DNA of 64,000 bases from Setaria digitata. Lineage: Eukaryota; Nematoda; Chromadorea; Rhabditida; Setariidae. A program made the translations under genes and the position numbers. The DNA lies in the NCBI GenBank assembly GCA_003640385.1, contig RCAB01000075.1, positions 1 through 64,000 of the forward strand. Reading direction: 5' to 3'. Below the pieces are notes generated by a model. It had not been told where the DNA came from. It worked only from the letters and a program-made list of their open reading frames with translations, and did no database searches. Shown one piece after another: positions 50,105 to 62,930 of the stretch. Positions within the stretch are counted from its first letter, which is position 1; each line of letters opens with the position of its first letter.

Positions 50105-53100
50105 TCAAATCTCGCTCTCCTCTTCTTGCTCATTGTCAAGCTTAATTGTTGGCTTATCAGCGCCCAACCGTAGCAAGAAATCATCGCTGCTTAATGCGCT
50201 TGTTATGTCCGTACCCTTCAATTAGATGCTTCTTAAAAAAAACTTTTTTCAGGGTTATATAATAAGGAAAAATTTTTTCCAAAAGGATTTTTGGAGAAAT
50301 TTAAACTACAAAAGCATTTCTCACCTTTTCCGTTAAACCACCCAGAATTTTACAAAACTACATATTCATTCATGACAAGTTTTCCAGTTACTCACAGGAA
50401 ACCTTAACTTGCGCAGAAGGCGTCAGAAAATTTTTTCTGAATTTGGGACAAAAACAACTGATTTAGCTGATAAAATATTTAGACAACAGTCATGCTATTA
50501 TTCTCAAATATAAAAATTACAAAGTTCCAACTATTAATATCACCAAAGGTAACTGCAAAACTCTTTCCCAAAAGGGGGAAAAAAAAATGAAGGAACAATA
50601 CTTACCAAAGCATTAGCAATATGTGTTTTCTTATGGCGCAATAAATTGTCTTTTCTATTGAACCTAAAATAAACGATAACTGCCTAATTTGCGTATCAAT
50701 GTATTGTACAATATTATAAAAAGAATGTACTGCCACAACATAAAATTCGAATTTTCTTTTTCCCAGTGAAATTCGAGCTAACTTTTATCAGTCATTTCTG
50801 TTGCAAAAATACTCTACTAGTTCACTGGTTCAGTAATACCTCATGATTAAAAAATTATAAAAAATTTTAAAGCGAATTTTTCTTGTTCCATGTTGTTAAA
50901 TTAATACTTACAAAAGAAAGTTCTAGTTCCTATGGAATTCTTAGAAATCTCGAAAGCGACATGCTGCAAATTGGGAATGAGATAGCGTCAAAAATTGGGT
51001 CCAGAAAATACTGCCCTATTTGAGTTTTTTTTTTTTTTTTTCAATAGTTGTATAATTGAAATATAATAAATTAATTCTTAAAATGGCGAAAACAATTTTC
51101 TGTACCTTTTACCACAAAATGGACAACAATGGGGCCGTAATCCAGTATGTATAAACTGATGCTTCTTTAACAAAAATTTGTTCGCAAATCGTTTATGGCA
51201 ATTGGTATGCTCACATGTAAATGGCTTCTCTGCTAAAAAAAAAAAAAAAAAAAAATCTTGAACATTGAACTTCACAAAAACAAAAGTGTTAAAGCGCTAG
51301 AAGTAATGGTGATGATGATATATGTTACATGTGAATCACAAAAATTTTAATAGTTACATAAATTATATTTTAGGTTAATTTTCAGGTAAATTATGATCCA
51401 GCAAACTACTTTTCCAGAAAAATGAAAAAAAAATGCTTTTTAATTTAATCAATTTTCTTATCATTAAAAGTGAGCGAAAGTATTTGGATGAAGTATTCTG
51501 GAAAATGGTGGGATATTCTGGCTAAAAAAAGCTTTTTGATTAGAATAAAACAAAAATATTTCCTCGAATATTTTTCCAAAAGATAGTTTTGGGAAACATT
51601 GAAAAGCATTTGAATGTATTTCGAAAAAGAAAAAAAATAAAGTTTTCTGATATTTCATTTAAAATTATGAAGATAATCACCGAGATCAGCGGCAGTATAG
51701 GTGGCTTCGTCTACATTATTGGATGAATCGCTTGGAGAAGGACTTGATTCATTTGAATTTTTTTCACCCATTTCAATACTTCCATCTTCTAGATTATCAC
51801 CAAATTCCGTTAAGGAATCACTTTTGGAACTGAAAAGGATGAAAGTGATTCAATTTTAATTCAAGTAAAATTTTAATACTCACGTAATAACTAAGGGAAT
51901 TCTAATTTTATGACAAATAAATTAATTATGGAAACTTTAATTATGATTTAAATGAAAACTAATATCTTCATTCTCCTAAAGCCTTTTCCAGTCCGACGCA
52001 ACTTTGAGGGATGCTTCTCATCTGGTTATTCAAAAAGCCCGAACTTCAAGATTAATTTAAAAGCAAAAAACTTTTCATATATTAATGAATTACTTTCTTT
52101 ATAAATGGATTGCATAAAAAGTGTACAGTGTAAACAGTGACCGATAAATGAACAGCAGAAAATTATCGGATAGATTAAAAGAAAACAATGGCAAATGTAC
52201 AGCAGGATTTGACCTTGGAACTTTTCACGGAGACGGGTGAGGGTGGGAAAAGTAAGGGGTGGGATGATGTTGAGAAAATGGAATTTTATCATCTTAATTA
52301 ATCGGACATTTCCGAAAAATATCGCTAATATATTGCTGATAAAAATCACTAATTATCTAACAATTCAATTAAATTTAACATCTAAATTATGCAGGAATCC
52401 TACACGATTACTAGTCTAACAACTTCTATTTTTGTGATCACCATGCATCTATCAAATACAGCTTATTATCCCTTCTGTATCATCATCGAGGCAATCATGA
52501 AATGAACGATTCGGTGACCGGACATTTGATCAAATAAAAGTTATTGCTACCAAACATGCAAATAATTTGAGCTAATCATATCTCACTTTTTTTTTTAGCA
52601 AAAATAACAGAAATTTGAACTGAACAAAACAAACTAATTTAAAGAAAACAAAAAAGCAAGGAATTTGAATCGAATATTATATGTTATATAGTTTTCTAGT
52701 CATATGTATCAAATTATGCTATAAATAAATATGTATTCTGGAATTTAAGTTTTTTCTTTCTTTTACATTTTTAATACCAAAACATAACAAGTTATCAAAT
52801 ATAGCTTAGTCTATAATTGTGGTATCAATAAATAAAAAAAACAGAAAAAAAAAAGATAATGAGAGTTAAGAATAGGAAAAGAAAAATTGGGAAGATGAAA
52901 AAGGAGAAAAAGGAGAGGGAGAGGGAGAGACAGAGGTGACATTTTTGTATAAATGAAATTAATGAACAAACAGGTTAAAAACGAAGATGCTTTCCCTCCT
53001 TTCTTTCCTTTAAACAGTTCATCAATTGATGGGTGACAAGGTCAAAACGCTCCTCAAACTAACATTACCAATGTTTGCCGCACAATTCATTACCCATTTA

Positions 53101-54011
53101 TTGCCACATTTGCTTAACTTAACGAACTCTTTTCACAACCTATTTAATTGTACAGAATTTAATAATCAAATGAGATATAACATATAAATATGCTACGTTC
53201 AGTTAAGTTAACAACATATAAGTAGAAAGAAATATTGTATAAACGTATGTGATATAATAAGATCTAAAAAGTCACCACATTTATATCAAATAAAAAAAAA
53301 CTTCATAAACTTCATATTTATCACAAAATAATCATCGAATAACAGAAGAGGATCAATATCTCAAAATATTAACAGAACAGCGTTGAATCAAGAAATACAA
53401 AAATTTAATAAATCGGAGAAATAAATATTATTTTAAAAGTCTTTGAAAAAGTCATGATACACTTTTTTTTTTTTTTTTTTTTCGGAATGCTTCATAGAAA
53501 CGAAAAGAAAAAAAAAAAAAAAAAAAACTCTTTTAAACAACGTTCTATAGTGATGTAATATTTTCCCCTGGGTTACAACAACGGGCAACATTAATTGATT
53601 ATTTCCGTCAATTTTATTTGAGCAAAAAAAAAAAATGAATCGTAAAAATTGAAGAAAGTACAATTAGGGAAATAGCAAATGATATTGTTTCAATGAAGAT
53701 ACTTGAATTTGATGAACGGAAATTAATTCGAAATTGATGACCACTGGTAGCTTGGTGACCGGAAACGATAATTCAAATACACTTATTCAAAATGAGCATG
53801 AAATTTCGTTTACTTTCAAAAATCAATAAATTTCAGAAGATGCGTCTGAAGTCGTTCCCTTTCTTTGCTCATCAGTTGAGGTGTACGGAAATGTAACCTT
53901 CATTTAATTGTGTTATTAAAATGACAATGTTAATGCAATTAAAACTAATTAGAAACATCTAATCATATGCTTATTGAACTGTCCCAATGACTTCCTAATG
54001 AATGAAATTAA

Positions 54012-54047
<36 letters not shown>

Positions 54048-57000
54048 AGAAAACCAAATTAATACAAAGATATAATTCGAGAATGCATGAATAATTAATT
54101 ACATCTCCGACGATAAAAATTGACCAATAACTCAAGAAAAAAAGGAACACAAATTAATCACTATTTCGACGTGCAATTTCCAAAATTTGAAAGCATTTTT
54201 CTATTTTTTTTTTTTTTAACTTGAAGGAAAAATATAGTTTTGGTCATATCAGTTACACTGTATCATCATGAATAATAATGTTCCCTTTGATTGAAATCGA
54301 GATCTCTCTTTTTTTTTTTTTTCTTTTCCCAACAAAACCCCAAAGAATAGATAAGTGAAAGGGTTTCGAAAAGCGAAAATGAATTTATAATAATTATCAA
54401 TAATCTAAAAATTTGATAATAGGCTGAAAAGAAATGGAAATTTGTAATATTAAATTGAATGAAGTAAGTGAGAACATTTGGATGAATGTTATGAAAATGG
54501 AAAAAAAAAAAAAGTTTCATTAAATGCTGTTGGAAAGTTCCTGTTGTTACTAATAGCAAAAAATGGGAAGAAAGATTGATTAGTTAGTTTGAGAATAAGG
54601 CAAATGACATTAGTTGCAAATTTTTGGAGGAAATTACGGTAGTAAAAAAAAAAAAGGAAAAAAGAAAATAATAAAAGAGGTAGACAGTGTGTGAGGTGTA
54701 AGGAGGAGGATGTAAGGAAGGAGGAAGAGGAAGACGAAGAGGAACAAGAGAAGGTATATGGTATAACAAAATTTTCAAGAATGTGGCTCAACCTCATTTT
54801 TCAAAAAACCCTTCGTCGTTATATACATATACAGACAGATAGACACACACACACACACACACACACAACATCGATGAAATGAGTTTCAGAATTTTTGAGT
54901 GTAAATTACGGTAGTTTCACGCATTACGAGTCGAATATTGCGGTTTTATCATACTCTGCCCCAATTTCGCCCCATCAGATGAAACGGTATTTTAATTTGC
55001 AAACAATTTCAGTAGTAATAGTAAAATAACAATAACATCTTTAAGGAAACAGCTAGATAAGTGATTATCATCAATACAGTACTAGTAAAATAGGACTAAT
55101 ATAGATGGAAGAAAAACTTGGATAAATAACAAATTTGTGAGTGTAGTAAAAAATAAAAAAAAACAAAAAAATTACATGATTAACCAAAATAATCATTATA
55201 TAAACAGAGCTTTGTAAGTGTAATACAAAATAATGATAGCAGCAGCAGAAATATTATTAGCAATAAATAAATGAAGAGAAAGACATTTGCGTAAAACTGT
55301 TAGAAAGAACGAAAATAAATCAATTAATTAATTAACTTAATGGTTGATTACAGGAAATTATAAGGCAATACTACAGCGATTATTATCCGTAATATCTTCT
55401 TTCAATATTGGTATGATGGAAAGAGATGATGAGCTGGTTTTCAATCTTTCTCCCTTTTACTCCTCCTCTACTGTTTAGTATTTCTTACCGTTCAACTGTG
55501 ATTTTTCACCCGTATTCCTCTCCTTAAAAACCATTCCACGATCTCATATACAAATCTATCGCCTTCTACAGTTTAATAAAATATTATATTAATATTGCCA
55601 ATTTTTATCAGTGAATGAATTTAATAAAGACTGCTTTTTTTTTTTTTTTTCCTTATGAGATTTTCGATTTCATCTCATCACCACATTCCTCCTCTCTCTT
55701 TCTTAACTTTACACCATTTCAACTTTTTTTTTTCCTTCATTCAAAGTGGTTGTAAATTACAGTGGTAATGGATGAAGATAAACGACAATCACAGTGATAG
55801 TTAAATGATGATAAAGATGTAATGATAATCATAACGATGAATATGACCATTAAAACTAATGATAACGACAAATAGAAAAACTGCTATAAGAAAATGGAAG
55901 TATAATCAATGACAGATGATGTTAGTGTGGTGAATCCAACCACATCTAACGCTGATAATGGTAAGTGTGATGATAATAACATCAATGACGAAATGATAAC
56001 AAGACCTCAGCAAAATAAATAAAATTAATGAAAAGTTTGCTTAGTTCTATAAAATCAAAGCGACGACTGTTGATTGTGAGGTAAATGAAATTAAACGAAC
56101 AGTCAGTTGTGCATTGGGACGCATTGAGACGAGTTGTTCAGAATTTTTTTTTTTTTTTTTTTTAATGATTTTAAAACAATCTGCTACTGCTCCTCCCAAA
56201 AGTAATCACATTAACTGCGGAAAAAGTGAAGAAAGATGAAATTGCAAAAAATTTTCAAATATTTTCTGCAGCAACAACACATGACAATGATAATACGAGT
56301 AGCACAATAAATTTCTTTTTGAGCTAAAATAATAGAAATTAAAACTTGCTAGAATTAAAAACAACCTGTATGACACAAGATGACATCTATTTTTTTTTTT
56401 TTTGCGTCTGTTCATTTTGTTATCATTTTCTCTCTTTTTTTTTAAAGTATTTAAAAATTCTCATAGGAAAAATTAAATGTTGCAAAATGTGAGAAAATGA
56501 AAAATTATCATTTCTACTTCATGAGAGAAAAAATGAATTTATAATTCTTGCTAGTAAAAGGGTTAAAATTTTGAAAGATTATGAAATAAGTAATGGAAAA
56601 TAATATTTCGGTATGAGAAAAAAGATAAGGCGGGAAATAAAATCTCTGTATCAAAGGAAGGAAAAAAAAAAAAAAAACGGGAAACGAGGGAGAAAAGAAT
56701 CATGGCCTAGATCAGGAAAAAAATTCGCTATAAGTATAAAAGAAGAAACACAGAAATAAAGACAAGAAAAAAAAAGGAACAGAAAGAAAGTGCATGATGA
56801 GCAGCCAAACAATGATGATGATGACAGGGTGAATGTTAATCATTGTCACCACCTATAGTCATAATTACTATTATGATTATTGTTAAATTATATTTTACTT
56901 GAATAAGCTAAAATAAGATGGAAGAAATGGAAGTGAAGAGAAGAAGCGAAAAAGAGAGAAAAGGTAAAAAAAGAAGAGAAAAAAAACCGGAACAGAGAAA

Positions 57001-58701
57001 TACGAAATGTGATAAAATACTAAACTTACCGATCACTGTGAATCGTTTTGTTGATTGATGGAAAGATTGATGAGGGTGACGAAATGGCAGTTACCGCTGC
57101 GGCGGCAGCAGCGCCGGACATTGTACGAAGCATATTGACATATGCAATAGGATCAATCATTTGCGTATGCCAGATAGTCTTAGCCGGTGATGATGAATGT
57201 TCGGATGGTATGGTTAAGGTAGGGGTTGTAGTAGCCATAGTGGTTGTTGGTGTTGGTAATGTTGTTGTTGTTGCTGCTGTAGACGTAGTAACTGTTGTTA
57301 TAGTAGAAAATGATGATAATGATGAAGACGATGATGATAATGCTGATCCCGAGCATAGTGATATACCTGTACCTGATGAACCACCAGTTAATAATGTAGT
57401 GGCTGCGGCAGCTGCAGCAGCTTCTTTTTCTTTTTGACGATTAGCTAATTTTCGAACCATAGCATCGAGGCGATTTCCGCAGCCATCACGTTTACGGCGA
57501 TTATGATTATTGATATTTGTTATACAGTTCGTACTACTACCATCTCGATTATTACCGTTACTTAGGGTATTATTATCATTTGATGGAAAAGTACTACCAA
57601 ATATACTATTACTTGAACCAATCATATTTTGATTATTTTCCATATGATGGTAAGGTGAAGTAGGTGATGCCATTGTCGTTGGTATAAACGATGAGCATGG
57701 TGTGCTACTTATTGAACTTGTGGATGCTGGTAATTCTGGTGAAGATGTGGAGACATTTGTGGATGATTTGAAGCTTGATTTCGGTGATGCTAAACAACTC
57801 GACGAATGTCCATGAAGATCAGAATCAGATTGCTTTTCAGTCACTGTTTGCACACCACTGAAAATAGAAAACAAAACAAAACAAGAAAAAAACTATGAAA
57901 GTAATCGGTTGGAAAACGAACAGAAACTGAACACTTATAAAATTAGTTGTTAGTAATTTTACATAGTACAGAATTGCATTTGTAAAGTAATGGCACCTTA
58001 ATTTTCATTGGGAATAAATATGCCTGTAATTGTCGGATGAATTGTTTTGATATTCAAACCTACAGCTCAAATATTTTGTAGGAGAGGGAAGGAGGTATAA
58101 TGAGAAAATTTAAAAAAAAAAAGACAATGCATAATATTATAGCGACTGACTGTATCTCGATGATCCGGTATTTTGCTAAAGATATCACTGGTGAAGAAAT
58201 ACACCAAGGGAATGATAGGAGATGAGAAGAAGAAGTGAGGTGGGGAAGAAAATGATACCTATCAGCTTGAGTTATCGGTGGTTCATCGACCCGTCCATTG
58301 AGAGCATCCTGTATGAATCTTTTCAACTGGCGGATTTCCCTCAACAACTCACTCTTTGAATCATCCTTATCGGTGATCAGCTGAAGTGGTAAGATATTCA
58401 AATCAGCAGCAACAAATACGGGTGATTGCTCTGAGCTTGTGATCCGATCGTACAAGTACAATAGATCACTGTCATTATCAGTATGATCATCGGGATCGGT
58501 AGTATCTGCCGGATAAGTAGCAGCAGCAGTTTCCGGTAACGACACGGAAGATAAAAGCTCGGTGAGCGTTGCATGAGCCATAGATCGGGCGCTTTTTGAG
58601 AAGTAATTGTGGAGAAGCGCTTTTAACTGCTCCGGTACCAGGCTATGGCGGTAATTGTGAATAAAACAGAGGAGCGAATTGACAACAATGGGCCGATCCA
58701 T
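50105..58701 (-). CDS. C2H2 zinc finger protein with low-complexity middle
   Basis: Putative nuclear DNA-binding protein of 571 residues. Exons on the minus strand: 58701-58259, 57857-57030, 51829-51681, 51232-51106, 50663-50606 and 50215-50105, all joining in phase. The start is firm because the codon before the ATG is an in-frame TAA. Residues 1-147 include a helical region with an LVPEQLKALLHNYF motif and an acidic Asp-rich part. Residues 148-423 are Ser/Thr/Asn-rich with a basic patch (NHNRRKRDG) and Ala runs. Two adjacent C2H2 fingers follow at about 480-530. The first is C-x4-C-x12-H-x3-H, the second C-x2-C-x12-H-x3-H. The second is split by the intron 51105-50664 and contains FNRKDNLLRHKKTH. 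The tail is acidic and ends EESEI. Two fingers plus long disordered flanks suggest a transcription regulator. The specific family was not identified. Confidence 0.9.
51830..57029 (-). other. Large intron of the zinc finger gene
   Basis: About 5.2 kb between the low-complexity exon and the short acidic exon, the largest intron modelled here. It is AT-rich with many A/T runs, a CA run at 54842-54867 and scattered GAT repeats near 55.8-56.0 kb. A poorly conserved cassette exon cannot be excluded, but none stands out. Confidence 0.6.
54842..54867. repeat. (CA)n microsatellite
   Basis: AC dinucleotide run inside the large zinc finger gene intron. Confidence 0.95.
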
Positions 58702-59640
58702 TTACAGATTGATGATGATCGAGAGAGGTGATGATGATGGAGATGAAGGTGGAGGTGGAGGTGAAGGTGTAGATAAAAGTAAAGGTAAAGGTAAGGGTGG
58801 AGATGAAGGTGGAAGATGGAGGTAAAGGGGAAGGACAGAGGTAACAGAGGGGGAGGTTGACAGTCGAGGGGACACGCAAGGAGGGGAGGAGGAGGAGGAG
58901 GGGGTTCGCTCGTCACACCGAGGGAGCGATGGCGAGGCGAGAGGCAAGCAACTTGGTGTAATGTCTTCTCTCGGGACGACCGACTGATGGGCACAACTCC
59001 GTTCCGTTATCGCCACCCATCCATCCAACCCCCCCAACTCAAACTCGTTATCAGAGGGAAAGCAAGGAGAGGGGACTGGGGGGCACACAAACGAGGGGAG
59101 GAGGAAAACTGTGCCCAACCCACCCACCACCCTAAATCAACTTACCCCTTGCGAACACGAACGGACACGAACACGTACACGTACGCACCCACACAGACAC
59201 ACGCAACACACACGCCTCGTTATCACTCTCCGGTGTACTCCCGACTCCCGGAAAGATCGGTCAGAACTCGGTGAAACGGTCACAAGAACCACTTGCTCCA
59301 GTGCAGAGAAAACTGTATTTCCTTGCAATTCCAGCCGCACTTCCCATCGTCAGGACAGGACGTCTTTCTATCCGCGGGCGTCCCCTCCTTCCTCCGTAAG
59401 CATCCTCTCCCTCTCGTTCTCTTCGCCACTGTCCCATCTTCCTCCCTTCCCTCTATTGGCAGCCTCCTCCCCTCCTCCTCCTCCTCCACCTCCTCCTCCC
59501 CTCCCCCTCCCCTCTTGAAAGCTGTCAGCCAGAACACCCTCCTCCTCCTCACGGCAATATCACCTTATCAACGGCAGGGTGACACACCCAAGACTCCTCC
59601 CGAACCTCCCATTTCCGTAGCTGTCTCTTCCCCTGGATAA
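58702..59640 (-). promoter_or_regulatory. GC-rich 5' flank of the zinc finger gene
   Basis: About 0.9 kb strongly enriched in G+C and CG dinucleotides compared with the AT-rich surroundings, directly upstream of the start codon. It holds GGTGAAGGTGGA-like purine repeats (58730-58820), a CACACA-rich part (59160-59215) and a CCT/CCCCTCC block (59462-59514). Long frames in it on both strands are products of this composition. It probably contains the promoter and 5' untranslated region. Confidence 0.5.
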
Positions 59641-59946
59641 CCATCCACCCTGCCTCTAGGAATTCATCAATTTCATCCATTTATTCCCCTCACTACCGTA
59701 ATTTCGGTCGGTTTTCGTGTTTTACGGAAAAAAGGGAGAAAAAACAAAATCACACCTCATTTCATTCCGTCTTTTAATCTACTACTCTTTTCTCCTCCTT
59801 TTTTCTTTCTCAAATTTCAACTCAGCAACTAATTAATTAATTAATCAATCATCTTGTTTTCAAAAAAAAAAAAGAAAACTCTATCTTTACTATTTATATA
59901 TTTGTCGGTAACTCAAATTATATACAAATACAAATAGACATCGCAT

Positions 59947-59986
<40 letters not shown>

Positions 59987-62899
59987 ACAAAATGGGAGGA
60001 AAAAAAGCCATTCAATATGCAAATGTACCATCCATGTGGCTACCACCAACATCGTCATCACCTCATTCTCGTCGTTTGCAAAGCACCCTTTCGTTTACTG
60101 ATAACACCCCATAAAATGCTTCTATTATCTATCTTATGGATCTATCTCTTCATATGTACATTACCATTACTGTTACAACAATAATAATAATATTTATAAC
60201 AATAACAATGTTAATGATAACATTACTCAAGCTTATAAATAAGCCTGAGTAGTGTTATCATTTATATATATATATTATTTACCCATTTAATGATTAAATC
60301 AATGATAAGACAGAATTGCATTCCCAAATCAACAATATGTAATTAGTATTGTCTGATCTCGACATGTGACATACCACATTTTACCTGCCGCCCTCTCCCA
60401 CTTCTTCGCCTTCTTCTCCTTCTCCTTCTTATCAATAATCATCTCATTCATCCAAATTATCCATCAATCCTTTCTCGTTTTGCATTCTTTCTTTTTTTTT
60501 TTTTTTTTTTTTTTTTTTCTAATCTCTATCTTTTTCTCTTTTTTCTTAATAAAATTATGAATTGTCCTTATTATTACAACTATTCATTATTAATTGAGGA
60601 TTTTTTTTTTTATGCTGTTATCGTAATAATGTATGAAGGAAAAAATATAGATGAGTATAATTATTTGTTTAAAACAATTTTTCATTTTATTTGTTCAATT
60701 AATTAATATTATTTACTATAGTATAATATAGCAAAGCTTTTTTTTTTTTTGCATCCTCCATTGGCAATTTTTTTTTTTTTTTGATATTACAATAATAGAA
60801 ACAGTATACAAATTTTACTAAATTAAAATAAATTCTTTTTTTTTTTTGTTTACTTTTATATAAGACATCATCAGAAAATATATAGGACTAAATAAATTTA
60901 ATTTGCTTGAGATTGCCCTATTTTTCTTTTGTTTTTGTTTTAGATTATACTTTAATATTTTATATTCTGCAATAACTAGAATGTCATAATCACACCAATT
61001 GTATACATTTAATTACTTTTGCATCGATTTTTATTCGACCGACATTACTGTTAGTTTACAATATAAAGGTGTAAATATCTTATACTGTATAGATTTCATT
61101 AATTTGAAAAAAGCTTATTTCATCTTCATTCCTTCTTTTCATCCTACTCAACAACTGCACATCAAATATATAAGCAGTAGTAGGATAATTTACTTTTAAG
61201 TTCCAATTAGAATATAAAAATAGTAATAAAAATTACTTTAACAGTAACCGTAAATGGAATATGAAGTACTCTTTTTATTTAATGATATTTCAAAGAAAGT
61301 GACCGTAACGATGACCGCTGAAACTTGAAATGATCCATTCCTCTTTTTCTTCCTTTCTTTCTCTTCCTCCCCCTTCCTCTCTCTTCCTCTTTCTCTCTCT
61401 CTCTTTCATTCTAGACAGTAATATAGTTAACTAAGAAATCGAAAAAATTAATAATCGAACTACATAACTCGTTTTCGTGAGAGTACAACGATTGATGTGA
61501 TAAAACAAGATAAAACTAAATCTTAATTTATTCAGATTTATTAACTGTTGCCTTCTCCCTCCTTCCCTCTCATTCTCTTTAATAATCATAATATATGATT
61601 AGTAAGCAAGTTGGATAATCTACAAATTCTCCTGGTTTTAAAATTTCAAATGTGAGAGGACTTTTCAAACACATTTGTTTGTCAGTATTCGTTCACTTAT
61701 TTTTTCTTTTTTATTTACAAATATCAAACTGATCAACTTTTCGAATGTTGAAAGTTACAGATATTTTGCATCGATCTTATTCATGCAGTCTTTTTTACTA
61801 CAATTTCTCTCTCTAAAATATACATTTTATGCCTCGTCCACTTTCTCATTTTTTTTTTTTTTTTTAATCATCATTCTTTTCAAATCATATCGTATAGCAA
61901 AAACAAAAAAAAAAAAAAAAAAAAGAAAAAAAGAAAGAAAAAAGAAAAAAAAGTTCCAGAAACTTGCATTGAAATACGAAATATTAATTGTCATTAAAAT
62001 ATTTATTTTATTTGCTAGCCAATAATATTACACATTATCCAAGGCCTTTCACAACTTTGCACGCATATATATATATAAAATTTCAATGTTAGAAATTTTT
62101 TTTTTTATATATAGATATATAATATATACAAATTCTAATCAATACAAGAAAAATAGGGTTTTTTTAGTTGCCAAAAAAGAAGGAAAAAAAAAAGGAAAAT
62201 GAAGGATATAAAAGATAAAAACAAATACCAAATGGATAAGAATTTTTCGTTCAATAGTAAAAAAAAAAAAAGAAAACAAAACTATGGAAATTTTTGAAAG
62301 AAAAGAATGCTACCACTGAATAAATATGGCATGAATAGATTTTATATCTATACATCCGAATTATGGATTATCATATAAAAACAGATAGATTTCTTTTATT
62401 TTTGCTAATATGGCTCCTTTTTAAATTAATTCGACTACTTTTGCTTTCACAAAAATAAAATCTTTGTGAGAAGAAATGAGGTTACAAAAAGCTATTTCAT
62501 TTTGAAATTTCTAGCATAATTAAAAATGTTAAAGTATGATTTTATAAAACTTAAACAAATCCAAATAGCGATTTTTGTTGATTATTATCATTTATTCTAG
62601 TCGTTTTTAAACTTTTTCTTTTCCCAACAACAGCAAATATTTCCATTCTATCCGTAATTATCTATGTGAATTTGATGTTAAAAAAAAAAAAATCATCGTG
62701 AAAGCATCGCAGATACGTTTAAATTTGATCAACTGCTAATGCAAACATTTACTGAAAATACTTGAAAATTCAATTATTGGTTAGTAAAATCAATTTCATA
62801 AAATTTTTCTAAAAATATACTTTAATCAACGGACGCCATTTTTTCTTTAAATTTTCGAGAGAAAAAGAAAAAAAAAAAAAATCACCCTTATACTGCAAA

Positions 62900-62930
<31 letters not shown>

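Noticed and set aside
57048..57437. 129-codon plus-strand ORF rich in Val/Ala
   Set aside because: It is the antisense shadow of the Ala/Thr/Ser-rich zinc finger exon 57857-57030.
58987..59640. Long Pro/Ser-rich frames on both strands in the GC-rich flank
   Set aside because: They follow from CCT/CAC-rich low-complexity sequence with few stop codons. No splice or homology support, and they lie upstream of a clear start codon.
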